Shown: piece after piece, positions 1-5,763 of the stretch
How the letters are laid out: each line of letters opens with the position of its first letter
How positions within the stretch are numbered: position 1 is the first letter of the stretch
From: Clostridia bacterium
GTDB taxonomy: Bacteria; Bacillota_E; SLMV01; PUMD01
Length of the DNA: 5,763 nt
Assembly: GCA_007128555.1 (NCBI GenBank)
Contig: SKXF01000017.1
Span: 1-5,763, forward strand
Direction: 5' to 3'
Notes under the pieces: generated by a model
What the model saw: only the letters and a program-made list of their open reading frames with translations
Told to the model about the DNA's origin: nothing
Databases searched by the model: none
Program-made: the position numbers and the translations under genes

Positions 1-2
1 GT

Positions 3-212
3 TCCCCGCCTGCACAGCGCAGTGGGGAGCCCCCCCTTACGGAGCTGGCCGCCGAGGCCACCATCAGGACAGGTCTCGTTCTGCAGCCTGACACCAAAAT
101 GCCTGATCATCCTGCACGGGGCCGTCGGTGGGACCGCAAGGGTCACCAGCCACCCCCCCGGGAATGGGGTCTGACAGACAATAATAAGCCCTGTCCATTG
201 GAGGTTCGATAA
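3..212 (+). other. Open frame entering from the left edge, doubtful 3' end of an upstream gene
   Basis: This frame is open from the window edge to a TAA that ends one base before the ATG of the kinase gene. Such tight spacing would fit translational coupling. The stretch around residues 13-27 (LTELAAEATIRTGLV) reads like ordinary protein. The rest is rich in Pro, Arg, Trp and Gly (for example HQPPPREWG) and does not resemble a normal C-terminus. I recognise no family. It may be the genuine tail of an upstream gene, a decayed or frameshifted tail, or a chance open frame in GC-rich DNA. The frame starting at base 1 is also open, to about 174, which weakens the case. Confidence 0.2.
180..208 (+). 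promoter_or_regulatory. Translation start region of the kinase gene: Shine-Dalgarno and possible -10
   Basis: A strong GGAGG lies nine bases before the ATG at 214 and fixes that start. The only AT-rich patch in the first 200 bases is AATAATAA at about 180-187. It could serve as a -10 element, but I see no matching -35 box 16-18 bases upstream, where the sequence is GC-rich. The ribosome site is well supported; the promoter is a guess. Confidence 0.4.
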
Positions 213-213
213 C

Positions 214-1173
214 ATGTCCTCTGACGCCGAAGTACTCCGTGAGGTGCTTACCGACCACGGATTTTCCTGCGGAAGTATTGAACCCATCGCCACAGGAAAA
301 CACAACAACACCTACACGATTGGCCTTATGGATGCTCCCGCCGGCGTCGACGGCGACCGGGCAATCCTTCGCGTGGCCCCCTCGGACGATGCGGGCTTTG
401 TATTTTATGAGCGGAACATGATGTCGAGGGAAGCCGCCATTCATGCCGAGGTGATGCAACACACAACGATCCCGGTGCCCACGATCTACGTCTACGATGA
501 TAGCCGAGAGGTCATAGACCGCTCCTTTCTGATCATGGAATTCATGCCGGGGAAGCCTCTATCCGATGTCGAACTGTCCCCTGATCAAAGGCGGTCAACC
601 ATGGAGGCTCTCGGAGGCCACCTGAGACAGCTTCACGATCGATGCACGTCCGAGAGGTTCGGCTATCCCGAAGGCCCCTGCGATAGCCCTCGCTGGACCC
701 GCTGGCCAGAGGCCTTCTTCTCCATGTGGGATCGGATGATCTGGGACATTGAGAATTGCGGCGTATATGGCCCCGAGGAGGGGAAATGGGCCCGGAAGGC
801 ATTGCGGTCTGGAGCCGGGGCCTTTAAACAGAGGCGAAGGGCCTCGCTACTGCACATGGACATCTGGGCACAGAACATCCTTGTGAACCCCGGGGGGGAG
901 ATCACCGCAATCCTGGACTGGGATCGCGCCCTCTGGGGGGATCCGGAGATCGAGTTTGCCATCCTGGATTACGTGGATTTCAACACGTGCTCCTTCTGGA
1001 GGGGCTACGGCTCACCGCCCCCGGCGGGAGAGGCGGCAGGGGTGAGAGCCCTGTTCTATCATCTTTACGAGGTGCAGAAGTACCTGGTGATCTGGACCCT
1101 GCGGGGCGGGGCGAATGAGGGCAGGATACGAAGGTACCGGGACGACTCCCTTCGCCTGCTCGGGATGAAATGA
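214..1173 (+). CDS. Aminoglycoside phosphotransferase (APH) fold kinase, substrate unknown
   Basis: This 319-residue protein belongs to the APH/choline kinase superfamily, whose members transfer the ATP gamma-phosphate to a small-molecule hydroxyl in the cytoplasm. The N-lobe shows a glycine/asparagine nucleotide loop (TGKHNNTY, about 27-34) and the beta strand AILRVAP (50-56). The LIMEFMPGKPL segment (106-116) fits the hinge. The catalytic loop reads HMDIWAQN (214-221), giving Asp216 as likely catalytic base and Asn221 as metal ligand. The DWD motif (235-237) supplies the second Mg2+ ligand, followed by ALWGDPEIEFA. The more common HGD is HMD here. Length is typical and the catalytic residues are intact. 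A GGAGG nine bases upstream supports the ATG. It converges on the membrane protein gene and is not in the transporter operon. The fold covers antibiotic kinases as well as sugar, choline and amino-alcohol kinases, so a resistance role should not be assumed. Confidence 0.88.
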   Translation: MSSDAEVLREVLTDHGFSCGSIEPIATGKHNNTYTIGLMDAPAGVDGDRAILRVAPSDDAGFVFYERNMMSREAAIHAEVMQHTTIPVPTIYVYDDSREVIDRSFLIMEFMPGKPLSDVELSPDQRRSTMEALGGHLRQLHDRCTSERFGYPEGPCDSPRWTRWPEAFFSMWDRMIWDIENCGVYGPEEGKWARKALRSGAGAFKQRRRASLLHMDIWAQNILVNPGGEITAILDWDRALWGDPEIEFAILDYVDFNTCSFWRGYGSPPPAGEAAGVRALFYHLYEVQKYLVIWTLRGGANEGRIRRYRDDSLRLLGMK

Positions 1174-1240
1174 TCGGGTATCCCGGGTCACATCCCGAAG
1201 CCTGTTTCTCGTGGCCCGCAGATCCACCGCAGACACTCCC

Positions 1241-1272
1241 CCTGTCCCGGGCGTACGAACCGGGACAGGTTT
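1241..1272. terminator. Perfect 10-bp inverted repeat between convergent genes, likely shared terminator
   Basis: CCTGTCCCGG (1241-1250) and CCGGGACAGG (1260-1269) are exact complements around a 9-base loop. The element lies 67 nt after the kinase stop and 29 nt after the membrane protein stop, where a two-way terminator is expected. Only TTT follows it on the plus strand, and no T-run follows on the minus strand. It is therefore not a textbook intrinsic terminator. It may also act as a 3'-end-stabilising stem. Confidence 0.55.
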
Positions 1273-1298
1273 GGGCTGACCTCATCGGCAGCACCCCG

Positions 1299-1766
1299 TC
1301 AACGCGAGGATGTCGCTCGCCCGGATTGAAAACCGACCACAAACGCCCCCATCACCATGGCAAAGGCCACCAGTATCCCCACCCGTGAGTCGAGCTCGGT
1401 GACACCGAGAATTCTGATCAGGGAAGCAGCCGGAGAAACAGCGATCATGGGATACAACTGCCCCACCAGGGATAGCAGGCCCGGCGAACGCTCTTCCCCC
1501 GGTGTCAAATAAAACTGCTGAACGAAGAGCCCTGCGCCCAGAAGCGGCGGCAAAACCCCCGCAATCAAACCAGCCGGACCATAGCCCTGCCTCCCCAGCT
1601 GGCGCCCAATGAGGAACCATCCCACGAGAAATGCCCAGCCCCAAAGGGACGGGGACAAACCCCATACAGATGGCATCCACCTCGCCAGGACGTAACCCAG
1701 GGCAAAAGGACCCAATGCAACCGACAACAACAAGACCACCCTGGCTGCGATACTTGACCTCTGCAT
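1299..1766 (-). CDS. Small multi-pass membrane protein of unknown function
   Basis: This 155-residue, strongly hydrophobic protein has four or five predicted membrane segments: about residues 8-29, 41-56, 63-83, 98-118 and 129-147. The loops hold short basic patches, such as GRQLGRQ at 54-60, and one acidic stretch (LTPGEERS, 87-94). The C-terminus is short and polar. I recognise no family motif and assign no function. The ATG is well supported: GGGAG (complement of 1773-1777) lies six bases upstream. The gene converges with the kinase. It shares the strand of the transporter operon but is separated from it by a strong terminator and about 310 bases of apparent non-coding DNA, so it is probably transcribed on its own. 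The consistent hydrophobic pattern and good ribosome site argue that it is a real gene. Confidence 0.72.
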   Translation of the reverse strand: MQRSSIAARVVLLLSVALGPFALGYVLARWMPSVWGLSPSLWGWAFLVGWFLIGRQLGRQGYGPAGLIAGVLPPLLGAGLFVQQFYLTPGEERSPGLLSLVGQLYPMIAVSPAASLIRILGVTELDSRVGILVAFAMVMGAFVVGFQSGRATSSR

Positions 1767-2076
1767 ACCTATCTCCCTTTCTCCAACGTGACCGCCGCTA
1801 CCCTATGCATCCATCTCCATGATCATGCACGCTCCAGCCCTGACGCACGATCTCCATCGCAGGCTGATCTGACGGAACAGCCAGGCCCAGGTTCCATGAT
1901 ATCAGGATGTCCGCCGATCCTGCACCGGGTCAATCGACGGGACCTGTTTTCTCCTGGGAACCCTGGACCACTGGCTGTCCGGGCCTCCAGCAACTGCGCA
2001 GGGCACATTCTGTCCTCCACTCGCATCCCCAGGGGAAACCCCCACCTATACACCGGGGGATTGATTTACGCAACAA
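1767..2076. other. Non-coding stretch upstream of the membrane protein gene, with short inverted repeats
   Basis: No open frame here has both a protein-like composition and a ribosome site. The following are visible: an exact palindrome CATGATCATG (1818-1827); an inner pair CAGGAT/ATCCTG (1903-1908 and 1917-1922) nested in an outer pair CAGGTTCC/GGGACCTG (1888-1895 and 1939-1946, one G-T wobble); and a CCCCC/GGGGG pair (2039-2043 and 2055-2059). The stretch must hold the promoter of the minus-strand membrane protein gene, unless the operon terminator is leaky, but I cannot identify clear -35/-10 boxes. It may be a structured leader or simply a spacer. Confidence 0.4.
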
Positions 2077-2119
2077 GATCGCCCGTCACACCGCGTCCTA
2101 AACCGTGTGACGGGCGATC
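2071..2119 (-). terminator. Strong intrinsic terminator closing the transporter-hydrolase operon
   Basis: GATCGCCCGTCACAC (2077-2091) and GTGTGACGGGCGATC (2105-2119) form a perfect 15-bp stem with a 13-base loop. On the minus strand the stem is followed by TTGTTG (complement of 2071-2076). It begins 22 nt after the hydrolase stop codon, so the operon's message very likely ends here. Stem length and position make this the clearest regulatory element in the window. The T-stretch is interrupted by G. Confidence 0.85.
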
Positions 2120-2141
2120 AACGGGTGGGCATACCCAGAGG

Positions 2142-3545
2142 CTACCGACGCCTGCGCAGAATACGGAGGCCGTAATACATCGCATCCACATGGCCAAGGG
2201 GCCCGGTGATGAACCTGATCTCGGTCTCTTCGCCGCGGCGCATGATTCCCACAGTATTTGGTCCGGTGGGCCGCAGGGCCTTCCTCTCGCTGTTCTCCAT
2301 GGCGAACAACTCCCCGTCCTCGAGGATCACTTCGACCTTCGCGCCCTCTCCTGACCGATAGGTGCCTGTGTACCGGGCCAGGTGTTCCCTTGTACACTCG
2401 CAATCAGGCGGTCGACTCCACGCCGTCTCCATGGGAAGGCCCAGCAATGGGTTGATGGCGCCCCGCCAGACCTTGTCGACGGGCACGTCCTTCACATTGG
2501 CCAGGACCGCGGCAACGATTCCCTCTTCGGGAACGAAACCGAACTGGGCGGCGATGCCCTTGAGGCTCCCTCCGTGTTCGACAACGGTTGTCCCTCCGTA
2601 GTTCGGATGGACTCTCAACCCGTAACCGTAATAGGTGTCTCTTGCACAGGGGTACAGGGGTGCCGTCATCTGCGAGATGGCTCCGGGTTGGAGGACGGAG
2701 CCATCAAGATAGGACTGCCCGTACCTTAGCATGTCAAGGACACTGGTCTTGAGAAAGCCGGCGCTGACCATGGCAGGGGCGTGGAACCAGTGCCCGGCTT
2801 TCACGGCCTCGCCCTCCGGGTTGGTGTCATACAACTCGGTGACATCGGCTCTACCGGCGAGCCAGCTCGGGTGAAATCCCGCCTCCATGTGCAGGGGATC
2901 GAGGATGCGCTTTTTCACGAAACATTCAAAGGATTGCCCACTTACGCGCTGAACAATGGCCCCCAGAAGCGAGAACGCATCGTTGGAATAGCTGAACTGT
3001 TGTCCGGGTCGGCCCAGGGGCTGCTCGTCGAAACCTTTCAGGAAGTCCATGTGATGCTCATGGGTTTCGATCGGTGGGTGACCGGTCCACTCATCCCACA
3101 ACCCGAGCTCCTGCACCCTCTCCATCTCGCGCGATGAAGCCCACGCCTCGAAGTGACTCCGCATACCAAATTTCAACGCTGGGGTCGGGGGCAGGGCGCT
3201 GGTGTGAGTGAGAAAGTGATGCACCGTCACGGCTTCTGCCACCTTGCCATCACCGAAGGAGAACTCCGGCAGGTGTTTCCTGACGGGATCGCCCACGGAG
3301 AGACGGCCCTCCCCGGCCAGGATCATGATCGCCATGGCGGCGAACGACTTGGTCACCGATCCGATCCCATACACTGTTTTCGCTGTCGCAGGCTTCTGCT
3401 CTGACCTGTTGCGAAAACCAAACCCACCCGAGTAAAGGTGCTGCCCATTCTGCATGACCGCTACAGACAATCCTGGAATCGAATGCTCTCGCATGGTCGA
3501 TTGTACAAAGGATTCAAAAGAAGACCATGTGTCGGGACGGGCCAT
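2142..3545 (-). CDS. Serine hydrolase, beta-lactamase/CubicO (S12) family, with C-terminal accessory domain
   Basis: This is a 467-residue penicillin-recognising serine hydrolase. Family members include D-aminopeptidases, D,D-peptidases, esterases and Pab87-like peptidases. The three active-site motifs are present: SVTK (nucleophile Ser63, general base Lys66), YSN (186-188) and HGG (324-326, in the KTG position). The N-terminal catalytic domain spans about 8-365. A beta-rich C-terminal domain (about 385-465, with RYTGTYRSGEGAKVEV) resembles the lipocalin-like or DUF3471-type accessory domain of Pab87-type enzymes. No signal peptide or membrane segment is visible, so it should act in the cytoplasm. 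An in-frame ATG 15 bases further upstream (3560) is possible, but the GGAG at 3554-3557 is spaced eight bases from the ATG used here and overlaps the region after the alternative. The gene follows the DppC-type permease by 51 nt and precedes the operon terminator. This suggests it hydrolyses the imported peptide or amide. True substrate unknown; true beta-lactamase activity is unlikely for this subfamily. Confidence 0.9.
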   Translation of the reverse strand: MARPDTWSSFESFVQSTMREHSIPGLSVAVMQNGQHLYSGGFGFRNRSEQKPATAKTVYGIGSVTKSFAAMAIMILAGEGRLSVGDPVRKHLPEFSFGDGKVAEAVTVHHFLTHTSALPPTPALKFGMRSHFEAWASSREMERVQELGLWDEWTGHPPIETHEHHMDFLKGFDEQPLGRPGQQFSYSNDAFSLLGAIVQRVSGQSFECFVKKRILDPLHMEAGFHPSWLAGRADVTELYDTNPEGEAVKAGHWFHAPAMVSAGFLKTSVLDMLRYGQSYLDGSVLQPGAISQMTAPLYPCARDTYYGYGLRVHPNYGGTTVVEHGGSLKGIAAQFGFVPEEGIVAAVLANVKDVPVDKVWRGAINPLLGLPMETAWSRPPDCECTREHLARYTGTYRSGEGAKVEVILEDGELFAMENSERKALRPTGPNTVGIMRRGEETEIRFITGPLGHVDAMYYGLRILRRRR

Positions 3546-3553
3546 CTGGATCA

Positions 3554-3557
3554 CTCC
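3554..3557 (-). promoter_or_regulatory. Ribosome binding site that decides the hydrolase start
   Basis: On the minus strand GGAG is followed by eight bases and then the ATG at 3545. The alternative ATG at 3560 is preceded by AAGATCTCCACG, which has no good Shine-Dalgarno match. This favours the shorter protein starting MARPDTW. Confidence 0.6.
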
Positions 3558-3596
3558 CATCGTGGAGATCTTGACGCTCGTGCTCCTGCACGGCCC

Positions 3597-4496
3597 TCAT
3601 CGTGTCTTTCCCTGGAGCCGGGGATCGAGGACGTCACGCAGCGCATCGCCGACCATGTTTATGCACAGGACGGTCAACGTAATGGCCAGCCCGGGGAAGG
3701 TGACCATCCACCAGGCCCGCGTGATGAAGTTTCGTGATCCGCTCAGCATGGCACCCCATTCGGGGGTCGGCGGAGGTGCACCCAGCCCGATGAAACTCAA
3801 CGAGGCCGCTGCAAGTATGGCCCCGGCCACGCCCAGGGTAGCCATCACGATGATGGGCGCCGAGATGTTCGGTAAAATATGTCTGAAAATGATCTTCATG
3901 CTTTTCGTTCCCACGGCCCGGGACGCCTCGACGTACGTCTCCTCCCTGGCGGATAACGTCGCCCCACGTACCAGGCGGGTGTAGCTGGGAATGCTGGCGA
4001 TGCCGACGGCAATCATCAGGTTGAACAGGTTGGGCCCGAGGATCGCGATGATCACCAGGGCCAATAGGATGGCCGGAAAGGCCAACATCACGTCAATGAA
4101 GCGGGATATGATGTTGTCGACGGCCCCTCCGAAATAGCCGGCAATCAAGCCCAGGAAGACCCCTGAAACGAGGGCAATCCCCACGGCGACCAGCCCCACG
4201 CTCAGTGAGATCCGGGAACCGTAGATCAGCCTGCTGAAGATGCACCGACCGAGGTTATCCGTTCCCAGGGGGTACTCTGAACTGGGAGGACTCAGACGGT
4301 CACCGCGAAAGATCGTCCGATAATGATGCGGTGCGACCCATGGGGCCAGGAGGGCCACGATGATCAGGCAGATCACGAAAATGAGCGAGACGACGGCCGC
4401 CCGCTTCCTGCAGAAGCGACGCCACCTGAGTTTCCAGGGACCATCGGCAAGGGCAACCTCGGAGTTCTTCTTCAACGGTTCTGTCTCTCGGGACAT
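3597..4496 (-). CDS. dppC: DppC/OppC-type ABC transporter permease
   Basis: This 299-residue inner-membrane permease is one of the two channel subunits of a peptide/nickel-type ABC importer. The cytoplasmic N-terminus leads into the OppC-type first membrane helix (about 34-54). The family signature PLGTDNLGRCIFSRLIYGSR follows at 76-95. Further helices lie at about 97-121, 134-153, 156-170, 213-238 and 262-283. The EAA loop, which couples to the ATPase, is at about 186-211 (ETYVEASRAVGT followed by FRHILPN). GLGAPPPTPEWG (237-248) and the C-terminal DALRDVLDPRLQ are also typical. The frame is open further upstream, but the ATG at 4496 is chosen because GAGAGG (complement of 4504-4509) sits just before it and the start lies 16 nt after the dppB stop. 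Length is normal and no key motif is missing. The symbol denotes the family; the substrate could be dipeptides, oligopeptides or other ligands. Confidence 0.95.
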   Translation of the reverse strand: MSRETEPLKKNSEVALADGPWKLRWRRFCRKRAAVVSLIFVICLIIVALLAPWVAPHHYRTIFRGDRLSPPSSEYPLGTDNLGRCIFSRLIYGSRISLSVGLVAVGIALVSGVFLGLIAGYFGGAVDNIISRFIDVMLAFPAILLALVIIAILGPNLFNLMIAVGIASIPSYTRLVRGATLSAREETYVEASRAVGTKSMKIIFRHILPNISAPIIVMATLGVAGAILAAASLSFIGLGAPPPTPEWGAMLSGSRNFITRAWWMVTFPGLAITLTVLCINMVGDALRDVLDPRLQGKTR

Positions 4497-4512
4497 GACA
4501 GCACCTCTCTTC

Positions 4513-5436
4513 TCATGAGTACTGAATCCTCGGATCCAGCACACCGTATACGAGATCCACGACAAGATTTGACATCACAAACAGCGTCGCCAGCAGAAGA
4601 ATCAACCCCTGGGTGGCGGGAAAATCCCGCCCCTGGATCGAATGAACGAGGAGCCGACCGGTGCCCGGAAGGGCAAACACCTGTTCAACGATGACGGATC
4701 CTGACAAAATGGCACCCATTCGCAACCCGAGCACCGTGATCACGGGATTGAGAGCATTCCTCAGGGCGTGCCGGTAAAGGACGACTCTCTCCGACAGCCC
4801 CTTGGCCCGGGCCGTGCGGATGTATTCCATCCCCAGCACCTCCAGCATGCTAGAACGGCTCAGACGTGCGATCATTGCTGCGCCGCTGACGCCCAACGTC
4901 GTGACCGGCAGGACAAAGAACTGCCAGCCACCACTACCCGCCACGGGCAGCCATCCCAGGTGTACGGCGAACAGGTACATCAGCAGCAGTCCAAACCAGA
5001 AGCTCGGCATGCTGACCCAGATGATGGCAGCCACCATCGTGGTCGCATCAAAGATCGTGTCGTGCCTGGTAGCAGCCACAACTCCGCTGAGGATTCCCAG
5101 CACGGTTGAAAGGACAATGCTGGGCACAATCAGCTTCAGGGTGATGGGAAAGCGGTCCTTTATCTCTTCAATGATGGGCCGCCTGCTCCGGTAGGACGTA
5201 CCCAGGTCACCCCGGAGCACATTACCAATGAAAGAAAGGTACTGGACGTGAAGGGGCCGATTAAGCCCCAGATCCTCCCGCAGCTGGGCGAGGACCTCTG
5301 CTGAAACGAACCCCTCCCCCATCAGAATTTCAGCCGGGTCACCCGGAGTAAGGTGGATAATGAAGAACACGATCAACGATACCCCCAGCAGCACCGGTAT
5401 GGTCATAAGCAGGCGCCGGATGACATAGGTTGTCAT
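4513..5436 (-). CDS. dppB: DppB/OppB-type ABC transporter permease
   Basis: This 307-residue inner-membrane permease pairs with the DppC-type subunit to form the channel. It opens with YVIRRLLMTIPVLLGVSLIV, the classic first helix, followed by HLTPGDPAE (28-36) and GLNRPLHVQYLSF (57-69), both hallmarks of the family. RGDLGTSYRSRRPI (75-88) precedes the transmembrane domain, whose helices lie at about 100-121, 132-158, 173-191, 232-254 and 276-298. The EAA loop is at about 204-230 (EYIRTARAKGLSERVV, then HALRNALNP). The ending YGVLDPRIQYS is typical. The ATG at 5436 has an excellent AAGGGG site (complement of 5444-5449) with a 7-base gap. The longer frame starting at 5496 would add 20 residues overlapping an upstream hairpin, so it is rejected. 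The gene is complete, with no unusual residues noted. Ligand specificity cannot be read from a permease. Confidence 0.95.
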   Translation of the reverse strand: MTTYVIRRLLMTIPVLLGVSLIVFFIIHLTPGDPAEILMGEGFVSAEVLAQLREDLGLNRPLHVQYLSFIGNVLRGDLGTSYRSRRPIIEEIKDRFPITLKLIVPSIVLSTVLGILSGVVAATRHDTIFDATTMVAAIIWVSMPSFWFGLLLMYLFAVHLGWLPVAGSGGWQFFVLPVTTLGVSGAAMIARLSRSSMLEVLGMEYIRTARAKGLSERVVLYRHALRNALNPVITVLGLRMGAILSGSVIVEQVFALPGTGRLLVHSIQGRDFPATQGLILLLATLFVMSNLVVDLVYGVLDPRIQYS

Positions 5437-5470
5437 GCAGATTCCCCTTCCCGCGAAGGATTCTCTAAGG

Positions 5471-5505
5471 AAAGGGCTGTGGAGACAGGTGCTCACCCAC
5501 AGCCC
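5471..5505 (-). promoter_or_regulatory. Intra-operon hairpin between binding protein and permease genes
   Basis: GGGCTGTGG (5474-5482) and CCACAGCCC (5497-5505) are exact complements with a 14-base loop. On the minus strand the stem is followed by TTTCCTT. It begins 36 nt after the binding protein stop and ends 38 nt before the dppB start. It may act as a partial terminator or a 3'-5' exonuclease barrier. Either would leave more binding protein message than permease message, a common arrangement in ABC importer operons. The role is inferred from position and sequence only. Confidence 0.6.
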
Positions 5506-5541
5506 ATTTGCTACCGTCCCGGAGTCTTGCTTACGCGAGGG

Positions 5542-5763
5542 TTACTCGATCCAGGCATCGTTCAGCATGATGCCTCCGGCAGGACTTACCATCCAGTCCT
5601 TGATGTTCTTGTTGATCGCGCTGTATTCCTCGGTGATGTAGATGAAGAATGCATAGTTCTCCTCGACGAGGAGTTCCTGCAGGTCACCCACATAGCCCCA
5701 GCGCACGTCCTGGTCCACCGCGCCTCTCTGCTTCTCCAGCAGATCGTCCACCCGCGGGTCAAC
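5542..5763 (-). CDS. Peptide ABC transporter substrate-binding protein (family 5), C-terminal fragment
   Basis: Only the last 73 residues are present; the gene runs off the right edge, so its start, signal peptide and lipobox cannot be seen. The fragment begins VDPRVDDLLEKQ, matching the DPR-VDxLLEK helix near the end of SBP_bac_5 proteins (DppA/OppA-like). GDLQELLVEENYAFFIYITEEYSAI follows the family pattern of a helix, then a strand and a conserved aromatic stretch. The tail INKNIKDWMVSPAGG then LNDAWIE matches the usual ending, in which a modelled product is followed by a short W-containing C-terminus. Family members are exported and bind peptides, nickel chelates, glycosides or opines outside the membrane. 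The next gene, dppB, starts 105 nt downstream on the same strand, with a hairpin between, so this is the receptor for the same importer. Confidence 0.88.
   Translation of the reverse strand, partial: VDPRVDDLLEKQRGAVDQDVRWGYVGDLQELLVEENYAFFIYITEEYSAINKNIKDWMVSPAGGIMLNDAWIE

Noticed and set aside
64..462. A 132-codon minus-strand open frame at the left edge
   Set aside because: It is mostly antisense to the start of the kinase gene, whose frame has conserved motifs and a strong ribosome site. It shows no recognisable domain.
214..1173. Calling the kinase an antibiotic-resistance gene
   Set aside because: The APH fold alone does not define the substrate. There is no mobile element nearby and no match I can identify to a specific resistance enzyme.
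1823..2053. A 76-codon minus-strand open frame in the gap
   Set aside because: It starts at GTG with only AATCCCCCG upstream, so it has no Shine-Dalgarno. The sequence is not protein-like, and it overlaps the inverted repeats.
1788..2354. A 188-codon plus-strand open frame spanning the intergenic gap and the end of the hydrolase gene
   Set aside because: Its composition is rich in Pro, Arg, Ser and His with no domain pattern. Half of it is antisense to the well-supported hydrolase, it runs across the operon terminator stem, and it has no convincing ribosome site.
3579..3592. Short hairpin CGTGC/GCACG between dppC and the hydrolase gene
   Set aside because: It is only a 5-bp stem with no T-run. 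Stems this small are expected by chance in GC-rich DNA.
4497..4565. Upstream extension of the DppC-type permease to 4565
   Set aside because: It would overlap the dppB gene by 53 bases and add a non-family N-terminus. The ATG at 4496 has a clear ribosome site and gives normal length.
4323..5194. Several plus-strand open frames opposite the permease genes
   Set aside because: They are antisense shadows of high-GC codons. The minus-strand frames carry full DppB and DppC family signatures.

Overview
The window comes from a bacterial chromosome that looks GC-rich by eye. Its strong purine-rich Shine-Dalgarno sites, compact operon layout and a Bacillota-like style of phosphotransferase hint at a Gram-positive, Bacillota-type organism. 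No rRNA or other taxonomic marker is present, so this assignment is weak.

The right two thirds (about 2077-5763) is one minus-strand transcription unit for peptide-type uptake, read from right to left. It holds the C-terminal end of a family 5 extracellular solute-binding protein (cut by the window edge), a DppB-type permease, a DppC-type permease, and a cytoplasmic serine hydrolase of the beta-lactamase/CubicO (S12) fold. A perfect 15-bp stem followed by a T-rich stretch closes the unit 22 nt after the hydrolase stop. Gaps between the genes are 105, 16 and 51 nt. A 9-bp hairpin in the 105-nt gap may set the binding protein above the permeases in dose. No ATP-binding subunit (DppD/DppF) is present between the binding protein and the terminator, so the ATPases must be encoded upstream of the window or elsewhere. 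The inferred scheme is that the binding protein captures a peptide or peptide-like ligand, the two permeases carry it in, and the hydrolase, which has no visible signal peptide, processes it in the cytoplasm.

The left third is unrelated accessory content. An aminoglycoside-phosphotransferase-fold kinase (APH/choline kinase superfamily, substrate unknown) lies on the plus strand. It converges on a small minus-strand multi-pass membrane protein of unknown function, and a perfect 10-bp inverted repeat sits between the two stop codons. About 310 nt upstream of the membrane protein gene has no convincing gene but contains several short inverted repeats. The first 212 nt hold only an open frame of doubtful reality that ends one base before the kinase start codon.

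I see no phage, insertion sequence, CRISPR array, tRNA or rRNA. Overall this is an ordinary nutrient-uptake and accessory region. The most interesting points are the transporter-hydrolase pairing, the missing ATPases and the internal operon hairpin.
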